Assembly (NCBI GenBank): GCA_005888335.1
Contig: VAWY01000158.1
Span: 1 to 23,766 of the forward strand
From: Actinomycetota bacterium
GTDB taxonomy: Bacteria > Actinomycetota > Thermoleophilia > Solirubrobacterales > Solirubrobacteraceae
Direction: 5' to 3'
Length of the DNA: 23,766 bases
The notes under the pieces were generated by a model, which was not told the DNA's origin, ran no database searches, and saw only the letters and a list, made by a program, of their open reading frames with translations. The translations under genes were made by a program, and so were the position numbers. How positions within the stretch are numbered: position 1 is the first letter of the stretch; each line of letters opens with the position of its first letter. Below are positions 15,425-22,284 of this stretch, one piece after another.

Positions 15425-15464
15425 CTCTTAGGCGGCTCACAACCCGCGTGCCGAAGGTCCTCGC
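15425..15464 (+). promoter_or_regulatory. Promoter with TCTTAG-N6-CACAA box, upstream of the deleted sigma gene
   Basis: TCTTAG (15426-15431), six bases, then CACAA (15438-15442); GAAGGT (15453-15458) is a -10-like hexamer. The GTG is 39 bases after the start of TCTTAG, the same as at 18708, where the ATG is also 39 bases on. The short distance from -10 to start codon suggests a leaderless transcript. Confidence 0.55.
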
Positions 15465-15765
15465 GTGATCTCGGCGCCCCATCGTCTGCTGTCGGACGAG
15501 CGCCTGGCGGCGCTCGCCGCGCGCGGCAACGAGGGCGCGTTCGCCGCGCTTTACCGCCGCTACGAGCGCGGGCTGGGCGCCGGTGGCGCGCTCCAGGGCC
15601 TGCTCGGCGCGAGCGGGGTGGGCGAGATGGCCACGTCGGTCGCCGCCAAGGGCGCGGTGACGCTCGCGGTCGCTGCGGTGGCGACCGGCGCGCTGCCGGC
15701 GCCCGACGAGACGCCGCTGCCGGCGCGCGGTCAGGGTGCGCTGACGCTGCCCGCTCGCGCAGCGA
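15465..15765 (+). pseudogene. Internally deleted ECF sigma factor remnant
   Basis: From the GTG the frame reads LLSDERLAALAARGNEGAF followed by AALYRRYERGL, the standard beginning of sigma-70 region 2 in ECF factors. It then jumps after about 37 residues to LGAGGALQGLLGASGVGEMA and an Ala/Val-rich hydrophobic segment (VTLAVAAVATGALPAP), which looks like the membrane-spanning C-terminal extension of some actinobacterial ECF factors. Nearly all of regions 2 to 4 is missing, so it cannot act as a sigma factor. The frame stays open to 16247, but beyond about 15765 it runs antiparallel to normal codon use and overlaps the Vgb-like gene, so I end it there; the end is approximate. The promoter looks intact. 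A small expressed membrane peptide cannot be ruled out. Confidence 0.6.
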
Positions 15766-15789
15766 ACGGTGCGCGAACTCACCTTTCGG

Positions 15790-15806
15790 CGCCCGCCCGG
15801 CGGGCG
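15790..15806. other. GC-rich hairpin before the Vgb-like gene
   Basis: CGCCCGCC (15790-15797) and GGCGGGCG (15799-15806) are perfect inverted repeats separated by one base; a real stem would open a few pairs for the loop. There is no T tract, so a Rho-independent terminator is doubtful. It lies 14 bases before the ATG at 15820 and could affect translation start. Confidence 0.35.
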
Positions 15807-15819
15807 GATCCTGCCCGCC

Positions 15820-16800
15820 ATGAGAACGCTCGGCTGGCTTCGACTCGCGGTCCTGATGGCGGGACTCGCCCTGCTGTTCGTCCCCGTCGCGCACGCGGCG
15901 CCGATCGGCAACCTCAAGCAGTTCCGCGTCCCGACGGCCAACGGCAACCCCAAGGCGATCACGCCGGCCTCCGACGGCAACCTCTGGTTCACGGAGAGCC
16001 ACGTCAACCCGCCGCAGAGCGAGAACCACCACATCGGCCGGATCACGCCGTCCGGGGCGGTCACCGAGTTCCTCGTCTGCCAGTTCTGCTTCCCCAACGA
16101 CATCGTCCAGGGAGCGGACGGGATCCTCTACTTCACGAAGTCCGACCCGGCGCTGGGGCGCATCACGACCGCCGGCCAGGTGCTGCCGGACGTCCAGATG
16201 CCCAACTCGCTGGCCAACGGCAACGGGCTCGCGAGTCACGGCGATGACATCTGGATGACGGCCTTCAACACGCACAGCCTCTGGCGCTACAACGTCGTCA
16301 CCGGGGACATCACGGAGTTCGCCGTGCCGACGCCGGGCGCCAACACGTTCGACGTCGTCGTCGACACGAACGGGGGCGTCTGGTTCACCGAGGCCGACTT
16401 CCCTGGTCAGATCGGCAGGCTCGATCCGCAGACCGGCCTGGTCAGCGAGACGCCCGTCCAGGGCAGCCCGCGGCAGATCACCGTCGCGAGCGACGACGCC
16501 ATCTGGTTCACCGAGCGCTTCGACAACGCCGTCGGGCGCCTCGACCCGGCGACCAACAACGTCACGATGTTCCCGCTGCCGGCCGGCTCCGGCCCCGAGG
16601 GGATCGCCGCGGGCCCGAGCGGATCGGTCTGGTTCACCCAGTCGGTCGCCGGCAACATCGCCCGCATGACACCCGACGGCACGCTCACGCAGGGCAAGAG
16701 CGTCAGGGGCAGCGAGCCCTTCGGGATCACGGTCGCGAACGGCACCCCCTGGTACACGGAGCTCAGCGCCAACAAGATCGCCTCGCTGGCGCTGCGCTGA
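15820..16800 (+). CDS. Secreted seven-bladed beta-propeller, virginiamycin B lyase (Vgb)-like
   Basis: 326 residues from the ATG at 15820; residues 1-26 form a signal peptide ending AHA-AP. Seven repeats carry the blade signature: NLWFTES (54-60), ILYFTKS, DIWMTAF, VWFTEA, IWFTER, VWFTQS and PWYTEL (311-315). This is the streptogramin lyase-like/NHL fold. Vgb linearises streptogramin B antibiotics in the cytoplasm; this protein is exported, and I could not locate the family's catalytic His residues (loops read GPEGI, GSPRQI). A binding or structural role outside the membrane is more likely than lyase activity. It ends 4 bases before the stop of the convergent ferric-reductase-like gene. Confidence 0.8.
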   Translation: MRTLGWLRLAVLMAGLALLFVPVAHAAPIGNLKQFRVPTANGNPKAITPASDGNLWFTESHVNPPQSENHHIGRITPSGAVTEFLVCQFCFPNDIVQGADGILYFTKSDPALGRITTAGQVLPDVQMPNSLANGNGLASHGDDIWMTAFNTHSLWRYNVVTGDITEFAVPTPGANTFDVVVDTNGGVWFTEADFPGQIGRLDPQTGLVSETPVQGSPRQITVASDDAIWFTERFDNAVGRLDPATNNVTMFPLPAGSGPEGIAAGPSGSVWFTQSVAGNIARMTPDGTLTQGKSVRGSEPFGITVANGTPWYTELSANKIASLALR

Positions 16801-16804
16801 GCGC

Positions 16805-17440
16805 CTAGCGATCCGTCGCCCACAGCCGCTCGGGACGCGGCGGCGGCGGAGACGGCGGCGTCGCAACGGGCGGCGCCGTCGCGACGGCGGCCGCCCCAGC
16901 GCCCGTCGCGGTGCCCAGCAGCCGGAAGCCGAGCAGCGTCAGACCGGCCGCGAGCGTCAGCGCGAGCGGCGCCTGGAGCCAGAGGCTCCCGGTGTCGCTC
17001 CCCGCGCCGAGCGCGTGCACGGCGGCGAGCAGCCATGCCGCGGGGATGAGCCGGTGGGCGGTGCGCCAGCGCGCCGGCCCGAGCCGCCGGCGCGCGTAGA
17101 AGGTCAGGGCGAGGCCGGCGGTCAGGTACGCGGCGAGGATGCCGAGGCCCGTCCACAGCAGGCGATGGCGCATCGTGAACGGGACGAGGATGCCGCTGAG
17201 CCCGGGCCGCAGGAAGCCGTCGCCGAGCAGGAGCAGGGCGTGGGCGCCGATCGCGCCGAGCGCAAGGAGGGCGACGCGCTCGTGTGCCTGGCGCACCACG
17301 CCCCGCAGCTGGGCCGGCGCGAGCCGCAGGGCCATCGCCAGCCCCAGCAGCACCGCGCAGCTGAGCAGCAGGTAGGCGACGATCCCGGCCGACCGGCTCG
17401 CGAGCCACCAGCCGTGGTCGAGGGGGTCGCGGGTCGTCAC
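16805..17440 (-). CDS. Ferric-reductase-like haem membrane protein
   Basis: 211 residues from the GTG at 17440, whose GTGA overlaps the ApbE stop. Five or six hydrophobic helices are visible. Two His pairs are spaced as in ferric reductase-like transmembrane domains: His53/His67 (QAHERVALLALGAIGAHA) and His129/His142 (RTAHRL...AAVHALG), which should hold two b-type haems across the membrane. A Pro-rich C-terminal tail follows. There is no NAD(P)H/FAD domain, so electrons must come from or go to a partner. The order membrane protein, ApbE, ferric-reductase-like protein suggests transfer between a haem membrane protein and an extracytoplasmic covalently bound flavin. Confidence 0.8.
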   Translation of the reverse strand: MTTRDPLDHGWWLASRSAGIVAYLLLSCAVLLGLAMALRLAPAQLRGVVRQAHERVALLALGAIGAHALLLLGDGFLRPGLSGILVPFTMRHRLLWTGLGILAAYLTAGLALTFYARRRLGPARWRTAHRLIPAAWLLAAVHALGAGSDTGSLWLQAPLALTLAAGLTLLGFRLLGTATGAGAAAVATAPPVATPPSPPPPRPERLWATDR

Positions 17441-18381
17441 GCCGCCGCCCGCAGCCGCACGAACGGCATGCCGCCGAGGACCTCGACGCGCCCGTCGTCG
17501 TGCTGGAGCACGCCGCCGCGCCGGAAGAGCACCGCGCGCGCGCGCTCGGGCCCCGACAGCAGCGCGCTCTTGGCGAGCACCTCGGCCTCGAGCGCGCTCG
17601 CCCCGACCGCGGTGACCGCGACGACCCCGGTCCACGCCGGCCGCCCGGTCGCCGGATCGAGGACGTGGTGGGCGAAGCCGCCGTCGGCGCAGCGCCAGAG
17701 GCGCGCGTGGATCCCCGACGTCGCCACGCCGCCCGCGCGAACCTGCAGGCGCGCCGCCTCGGCGCCCGTCCGGGCGCTGGCCACGGCGACCTGCCACGGG
17801 CCGCCCGGCCCGCCGACCGCGAGGTCGCCGCCACAGTCGATCGCGAAGCGCACGTCGGGCGGCAGCAGCGAGGCGGCGAGGTCGGCGGCGAGCCCCTTGC
17901 CCAGGCCGCCGGAGTCCAGGCGCACGCCGGGCGCGCGATGCAGCCGCCCGGACGCGTCGACCCGCAGCGCGCGGGCCGCCGGCTTGCGGCAGCGCGCCGG
18001 CCTCCGGGGCGGCGCGGCGCGCAGGGCCTCGTCGAGCGGCGCCGGCGCGACGCCGGCGCGCGAGGTCGCGTAGCCGGCGGCCTCCAGCTCGCCGACCAGC
18101 GTCGCATCGACCAGGCCGCCGCTGCGCGAGCGCGCCCACTCGGCGGCGCGCGCCAGCTCGCCCAGCAGCGGCGACACGGGCACGACCGCGCGCGGGTCGC
18201 GGTTGACCGCGCACAGCTCGCTGCCGGGCCGGAAGCGCGACAGTGCGCGCTCGACGTCGTCGAGCACCGCTCGGACCACCGCCGCGTAGCCGTCGAGCTC
18301 CGCCGGCGAGAGCGCGTCGCACTCGAGCCGCACCCGCGCCTCGGTGCCCATCGATGCGAAGCGAACGTCGAGCCGGCTCAC
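17437..18381 (-). CDS. apbE: FAD:protein FMN transferase (ApbE family)
   Basis: 314 residues from the GTG at 18381, which overlaps the preceding stop (GTGA); the frame continues upstream, but the N-terminal motif FASMGTEARVRL starts the family fold here. Conserved parts: LSRFRPGSELCAVNR, GGLVDATL, LDSGGLGKGLAADL, AIDCGGDLAVGG, HHVLDPATGRPA and TAVGASALEAEVLAKSAL. ApbE proteins take FMN from FAD and attach it to Thr/Ser of exported flavoproteins with Mg2+. No signal peptide or lipobox is seen from this start, which is unusual because ApbE often acts outside the membrane. No FMN-binding domain protein lies nearby. It shares its layout with the second ApbE at the window end, about 5 kb away. Confidence 0.88.
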   Translation of the reverse strand: MSRLDVRFASMGTEARVRLECDALSPAELDGYAAVVRAVLDDVERALSRFRPGSELCAVNRDPRAVVPVSPLLGELARAAEWARSRSGGLVDATLVGELEAAGYATSRAGVAPAPLDEALRAAPPRRPARCRKPAARALRVDASGRLHRAPGVRLDSGGLGKGLAADLAASLLPPDVRFAIDCGGDLAVGGPGGPWQVAVASARTGAEAARLQVRAGGVATSGIHARLWRCADGGFAHHVLDPATGRPAWTGVVAVTAVGASALEAEVLAKSALLSGPERARAVLFRRGGVLQHDDGRVEVLGGMPFVRLRAAA

Positions 18382-18656
18382 GACGCGCGCGTCACCGGCG
18401 GATCGGGATCGGGCACGACCGCGCCGCCGCGGGCGTCGCCGCCGAACGAGGGGTCCTCGCCGTACGGGACTGCGCTCGCCGGCGGCGTCACCACGGTCGG
18501 CGCGGCCGTCCGCTGCACCGTGGCCGCGTTGCGCAGCCCCGGGTCGGCGCCCGCGCGCACGCGACCCGCGAGGAAGGCAAGGATGATCAAGAAGAGCGCT
18601 CCGGTGCCGGCGGCGAGGCGTCGCCACGTCGGCTCCCAGCGGGGCGGCTCGGTCAT
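18378..18656 (-). CDS. Small single-pass membrane protein, first gene of the ApbE operon
   Basis: 92 residues from the ATG at 18656. One membrane helix (about 17-32, TGALFLIILAFLAGRV) is followed by an outer Pro/Thr/Gly-rich tail. I do not recognise a family. Its stop overlaps the ApbE start, so it is translationally coupled. Its promoter carries the TCTTAG-N6-CACAA box on the minus strand, 40 bases before the ATG. It has no S/T-G-A-T/S motif that would make it an obvious flavinylation target. It might be a scaffold for the redox proteins (inference). Confidence 0.7.
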   Translation of the reverse strand: MTEPPRWEPTWRRLAAGTGALFLIILAFLAGRVRAGADPGLRNAATVQRTAAPTVVTPPASAVPYGEDPSFGGDARGGAVVPDPDPPVTRAS

Positions 18657-18679
18657 GGCGGCCAGGGTCGCCACCGAAT

Positions 18680-18696
18680 TTGTGACGAAACTAAGA
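18680..18696 (-). promoter_or_regulatory. TCTTAG-N6-CACAA box for the ApbE operon
   Basis: On the plus strand this reads TTGTG-ACGAAA-CTAAGA; on the minus strand TCTTAG-TTTCGT-CACAA. TCTTAG starts 40 bases before the ATG at 18656. At the same offset as in the other two promoters there is a GAnnnT hexamer (GACCCT). It faces away from the plus-strand copy, 11 bases distant. Confidence 0.55.
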
Positions 18697-18707
18697 CGCC
18701 GGGGATC

Positions 18708-18724
18708 TCTTAGGTCCGCCACAA
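18708..18724 (+). promoter_or_regulatory. TCTTAG-N6-CACAA box for the repeat protein/two-component operon
   Basis: TCTTAG-GTCCGC-CACAA is followed by CCGATAGT (18733-18740), the best -10-like sequence of the three, and then the ATG at 18747. With so short a distance the mRNA is probably leaderless. The box covers about -40 to -23 relative to a start at the ATG, the usual place for an activator acting on RNA polymerase. Confidence 0.6.
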
Positions 18725-18746
18725 TCGCGGAACCGATAGTGGCGAC

Positions 18747-19622
18747 ATGACCGCGCGCATCCGCAACACCGCCGTGGCCCTGACCGGCGCCGCGGCCCTC
18801 GCCTCGGGCGCCTACGCCCTGGGCAGCCAGGCCGGCGACGGCTCGGCCTCGGCCAGGGACACCGCCCGCGGCTCCCGCGGCGGGACCGCGACCTTCGCGC
18901 ACTTCCGCGGCCGCTTCGGCGAGCGCGGCTTCCGCGAGCGCGGCGACTTCGGGCTCGACGCGCTCGCGAGCAAGCTCGGCGTGAGCACCTCCGACCTGCG
19001 CGCCGCGCTCGACGACGTGCGCGACCAGCTCGCCCCGAAGACCGACCCGCGCCAGGAGCTCGCGAGCAAGCTGGCCGACGCGCTCAACCTGCCGGTCGAC
19101 AAGGTCACCGCCGCGTTCGACAAGCTGCACCCCGACCACGGCGCCCGCGGCGACTTCGCCGCCGCGCTGGCCAAGGCACTCGACCTCGACGTCGCCAAGG
19201 TCCAGGCCGCGCTCGACAAGGTGCGCAGCCAGTTCCGCCCGGGCCCCGGCGCCAACCGCGCCGACTTCGAGAGCGCGCTGGCCGACGCGCTCGGCGTCAG
19301 CGTCGACAAGCTGCGCTCCGCGTTCCAGAGCCTGCGCCCGCCCCACCGCCCGGGCGATCACGCCGGCGAGCGGCCCTCCCTCGACGCCCTCGCCAACGCG
19401 CTCGGGGTCACCACCGACCAGCTGCGGTCGGCCTTCGAGAAGATCCGCAGCGATCTGCAGGCCGAGTTCAAGGCCCGCCGCGACGCATTCGTCACCGCCC
19501 TGGCCAAGCGGCTCAACCTCGACAAGGCCAAGGTCGAGGACGCCCTGAGCTCGCTGCCCCACCCGCACGGCCCTGGCCCGGGCGGCGGCCCGCCGGGCGG
19601 CCCCTTCTTCGGCGGCCCGTAG
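18747..19622 (+). CDS. Secreted protein with six tandem helical repeats, function unknown
   Basis: 291 residues. An N-terminal signal segment (about 1-27, AVALTGAAALASGAYA) is followed by an Arg/Gly-rich linker. Six imperfect repeats follow at about 67-94, 103-130, 135-163, 172-198, 210-237 and 246-271, with a period of roughly 35-38 residues. The core is LA-x-ALGV-x-x-DK-(V/L)-x-x-A-(F/L)-x-x-(L/I)-R, for example LADALGVSVDKLRSAFQSL. Each repeat should form a helix-turn-helix hairpin. The C-terminus is Pro/Gly-rich (GPGPGGGPPGGPFFGGP). I do not know a named function for this repeat. As the first gene of a transcript with a response regulator and histidine kinase, it may be the sensed or regulated surface protein of that system. 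Confidence 0.8.
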   Translation: MTARIRNTAVALTGAAALASGAYALGSQAGDGSASARDTARGSRGGTATFAHFRGRFGERGFRERGDFGLDALASKLGVSTSDLRAALDDVRDQLAPKTDPRQELASKLADALNLPVDKVTAAFDKLHPDHGARGDFAAALAKALDLDVAKVQAALDKVRSQFRPGPGANRADFESALADALGVSVDKLRSAFQSLRPPHRPGDHAGERPSLDALANALGVTTDQLRSAFEKIRSDLQAEFKARRDAFVTALAKRLNLDKAKVEDALSSLPHPHGPGPGGGPPGGPFFGGP

Positions 19623-19640
19623 GCGACGTGGAGGTCGTCC

Positions 19641-20324
19641 ATCCGCACCGGTGAGCCGCTCGTCCTCGTCGTCGACGACGAGGCGACGATCCGCCAAGCC
19701 CTCGAGCGCGCGCTGCGCCTCGAGGGCTTTGCCGTGGAGACGGCGGCGGGCGGCTACGAGGCGCTCGACGCGGTCGCGCGCCGGCCGCCGTCGGTCGTCG
19801 TGCTCGACGTCACGATGCCCGACCTCGACGGCGTCAAGGTCGTGCGCCGCCTGCGCGACGAGGGCAACGACGTGCCCGTCTGCATCCTGTCGGCGCGCGA
19901 CGACGTCAAGGACCGCGTCGCCGGCCTGCAGGCCGGCGCCGACGACTATCTCGTCAAGCCGTTCGCGCTCGCCGAGCTGACCGCGCGCCTGCAGGCGCTG
20001 CTGCGCCGCCGCGGCAGCGACGCGCCCGCGGCGCTCGCCGTCGGCGACCTCGTCGTCGACCCGCGCCGCCACGTCGCCGCCCGCGCCGGCCGCGACCTCG
20101 ACCTCACGCGGCGCGAGTTCGAGCTGCTCGAGTCCTTCGCGCGGCACGCCGGGCAGGTGCTCTCGCGCGATCAGCTCCTGCGCCAGGTCTGGGGGTACAA
20201 CTTCGACGTCGAGACCAACGTGGTCGACGTCTTCGTGGGATACGTGCGCCGCAAGCTCGAGTCGGCCGGCGAGCCGCGCATGCTGCACACCGTGCGCGGG
20301 GTCGGCTGGCGCCTGCGGCCATGA
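19641..20324 (+). CDS. OmpR-family response regulator, probable ATC start
   Basis: The full receiver domain needs a start near 19641: the frame reads [17 protein letters not shown] right after an ATC, and GGAGG lies 6-7 bases before it. No ATG, GTG or TTG occurs in this frame between the previous stop (19620-19622) and the GTG at 19734, which would remove the acidic pair Asp12-Asp13. From ATC the protein has 227 residues, the usual OmpR-type length. Features: Asp56 phosphoacceptor ([10 protein letters not shown]), Ser84, Lys106 (LVKPF), and a winged-helix DNA-binding domain ([10 protein letters not shown] through VRGVGWRL). It should be phosphorylated by the following kinase and is the best candidate to bind the TCTTAG-N6-CACAA boxes. 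Confidence 0.88.
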   Translation: MRTGEPLVLVVDDEATIRQALERALRLEGFAVETAAGGYEALDAVARRPPSVVVLDVTMPDLDGVKVVRRLRDEGNDVPVCILSARDDVKDRVAGLQAGADDYLVKPFALAELTARLQALLRRRGSDAPAALAVGDLVVDPRRHVAARAGRDLDLTRREFELLESFARHAGQVLSRDQLLRQVWGYNFDVETNVVDVFVGYVRRKLESAGEPRMLHTVRGVGWRLRP

Positions 20325-21691
20325 GCGGCCCCGCCAGTCTGCGCGCGCGCATCACGCTCGCCGCGCTGGTCGCGCTGCTGCTCGGCGGCGCGCTGGCCGG
20401 CGGCACGCTGCTGGCTGCGATCGAGCGCGACGGGCGGCGCGCCGTCGACCGCGACCTGCAGCAGCGTGGGCAGGGCATCGTCCAGCGGGCGATGGGCCCG
20501 CCCGGCGGCGGCGGGCCGTTCGACGGGGGCCCGCCCCCCGACCAGGGCCTGCTCGCCGGCAGCGGGACGTTCGTGCAGGTGGCGATCGCCGGGCACGTGG
20601 TCGAGCAGCGCGGCGACGTGCCGGCGGGCGCGCCCGCCCCGCCCGCGCAGGACGGCCTGTCGACGGTCCGCATCGCCGGCCACCAGTGGCGCGCGCTGAC
20701 GTCCGCGTTCACGCAGGACGGCCGGGTGCGCGTCGAGGTCCTGAGCAGCCTCGCGCCGGTCGAGGCGCGCGTCGCGCGGATCCGGAGCATCGTGGTGCTC
20801 GTCGGGCTCGCGGCGCTCGCGCTGACCGCGCTGGCCGCGTGGGGGTTCACGACGCTGGCGGTCCGCCCGCTCGCGCGCCTGCGCGCCGGCGCGGCGCGGG
20901 TCAGCGGCACCGGCGACCTCAGCGTGCGTCTCGCCGACGACGAGGGCCCGGTCGAGGTGCGCTCGCTCGCCCACGACCTCAACGAGATGCTGCGCCGCCT
21001 CCAGGCCTCGACCGCCGCCACCCGGCGCTTCGCCGCCGACGCCGGCCACGAGCTGCGCACGCCGCTGACCGGCCTGCGCGCCAACCTCGACGCCCTGGCC
21101 CGCAACCCCGATCTGCCGCCCGAGCAGCGCGCCGCGCTGCTGGGCGAGATGACCGCCGAGCAGGAGCGCATGGTCCACCTGCTCGAGGGGCTGCAGGCGC
21201 TCGCGCGCGGCGAGGCCGCTGAGGCGCTGCCGCGCGAGGACGTCGAGCTCGCCGACCTCGTCGACGCCGCGGTGTTCAGCGCGCGCCGCCGGCATGAGGG
21301 CGTGCGCTACGAGCTCGGCGAGGCCGACGGCGACGCGGTCGTCCACGGCTGGGGCGACGGCCTGCGCCTGCTCGTCGACAACCTGCTCGACAACGCCGCG
21401 GTGCACGGCCGGCCGGACGGCGAGGTGCGCGTCTCGCTGCTGCGCGACGACGGCGCGGCCGTCCTCGAGGTCGACGACGACGGCCCGGGCGTCCCGGCCG
21501 GCGAGCGCGCCGCGCTGCTCGAGCCGTTCGCGCGCGGCGCATCCGCGTCGGCCCCCGGGACCGGGCTCGGCCTGGCCATCGTCGCCCAGCAGGTCGCGAT
21601 CCACAACGGCGCGCTCGACCTCGGCGACTCGCCGCTCGGCGGGCTCGCCGTCCGGGTGCGGCTGCCCGCCGAGCGCGCGCCTCAGGCTTGA
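20321..21691 (+). CDS. Membrane sensor histidine kinase, partner of the OmpR-type regulator
   Basis: 456 residues; its ATG overlaps the regulator stop (ATGA), so the pair is coupled. Two membrane helices (about 12-33 and 155-178) flank an outer domain of about 120 residues with a Gly/Pro-rich stretch (59-74). A HAMP domain (about 179-230) comes next, then the H box [11 protein letters not shown] with His243, N box [11 protein letters not shown] (353-363), G1 DDDGPGVP (385-392), F box EPFARG and G2 GTGLGL (413-418). All residues for autophosphorylation are present. The outer domain matches no sensor fold I recognise. Its stop codon lies inside the left end of the palindromic repeat at 21690. 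Confidence 0.92.
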   Translation: MSGPASLRARITLAALVALLLGGALAGGTLLAAIERDGRRAVDRDLQQRGQGIVQRAMGPPGGGGPFDGGPPPDQGLLAGSGTFVQVAIAGHVVEQRGDVPAGAPAPPAQDGLSTVRIAGHQWRALTSAFTQDGRVRVEVLSSLAPVEARVARIRSIVVLVGLAALALTALAAWGFTTLAVRPLARLRAGAARVSGTGDLSVRLADDEGPVEVRSLAHDLNEMLRRLQASTAATRRFAADAGHELRTPLTGLRANLDALARNPDLPPEQRAALLGEMTAEQERMVHLLEGLQALARGEAAEALPREDVELADLVDAAVFSARRRHEGVRYELGEADGDAVVHGWGDGLRLLVDNLLDNAAVHGRPDGEVRVSLLRDDGAAVLEVDDDGPGVPAGERAALLEPFARGASASAPGTGLGLAIVAQQVAIHNGALDLGDSPLGGLAVRVRLPAERAPQA

Positions 21692-21837
21692 TCCACCGAT
21701 AGATCGTGGATGCGAGGTGTCCGGAGGCCGAGTCAGACGGCTTCGGCCGCGCATCCGCAGGGTGACCCCTTCGGTTCGCGGCCGAAGCCGTATGACGACG
21801 GCGTCCGGGCGTCTCGCGCCGCGAGAATCGGTGGATC
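21690..21837. repeat. Palindromic repeat element, long form (copy 2), with nested hairpin
   Basis: Outer ends GATCCACCGAT (21690-21700) and ATCGGTGGATC (21827-21837) are perfect inverted repeats. Including the coding ends of both flanking genes, the arms extend to 21679-21700 and 21827-21848 with a few mismatches. The left module (to 21716) and right module (21819-21837) match copy 1. The 102 bases between them carry a second dyad, ACGGCTTCGGCCGCG (21737-21751) with CGCGGCCGAAGCCGT (21777-21791), extended by GTCA/TGAC after one mismatch. It fills the gap between convergent genes and could end transcription from both sides. Confidence 0.75.
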
Positions 21838-21842
21838 GAGGC

Positions 21843-22274
21843 TCAGGCGGCGACGTAGGCGTCGACCACCACGTGCGCGATGGGGAGCGCGAAGCGCTCG
21901 CGCGCCCGGTCGACGAGGTGGTGGGCGAGCCAGTTCGAGCGCTCCTCGGGGTGCGTCGCGACGATCACCTCGTCGGCCGAGAAGACGTGCAGCGCGTCCT
22001 CCATGGCGAGCAGCGGGTCGGCGTCGCCGACCCACCCGTACGGGCGCACGCCCGCGAGCTCGAGGCGCTGCAGGCAGCCGACGAGGCGCTCCTCGGCGGC
22101 GCGGCGCGCCGCGTCCTCGTCGGACATCCAGTGGCGCAGGCGCGAGTTGAGCGCCGGCGCGACGACCAGCACCTCGATGGGGGCTTCGTCGGCGCGCGCG
22201 CGGATCGCGTCGTGCAGGGGCGTGCCCTCGACGGTCTCGTTGGCGATGACCAGCAGGCGGTGGGGCTCTCGCAT
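21843..22274 (-). CDS. UspA-like nucleotide-binding-fold protein
   Basis: 143 residues from an ATG with GAGGAGAT close upstream. The alternating pattern RLLVIANE, IEVLVVAPAL, and DEVIVATHPEERSNWLAHHLVDRAR followed by LPIAHVVVD fits the universal stress protein fold. The usual ATP-binding G-x2-G-x9-G(S/T) loop is not obvious, so ATP binding is doubtful. It starts 10 bases after the dioxygenase stop and is probably cotranscribed. A role in stress response is family knowledge only. Confidence 0.72.
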   Translation of the reverse strand: MREPHRLLVIANETVEGTPLHDAIRARADEAPIEVLVVAPALNSRLRHWMSDEDAARRAAEERLVGCLQRLELAGVRPYGWVGDADPLLAMEDALHVFSADEVIVATHPEERSNWLAHHLVDRARERFALPIAHVVVDAYVAA

Positions 22275-22284
22275 CGTGATCTCC

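Noticed and set aside
15766..16247. Continuation of the sigma-remnant frame as a 260-residue protein.
   Set aside because: It overlaps the Vgb-like gene in another frame, and its composition becomes shadow-like Arg/Gln/Pro.
19651..19980. Separate gene from GTG 19651.
   Set aside because: Ser/Arg-rich shadow of the response regulator in another frame.
19734..20324. Response regulator starting at GTG 19734.
   Set aside because: It removes the first 31 residues of the receiver, including the conserved acidic pair.
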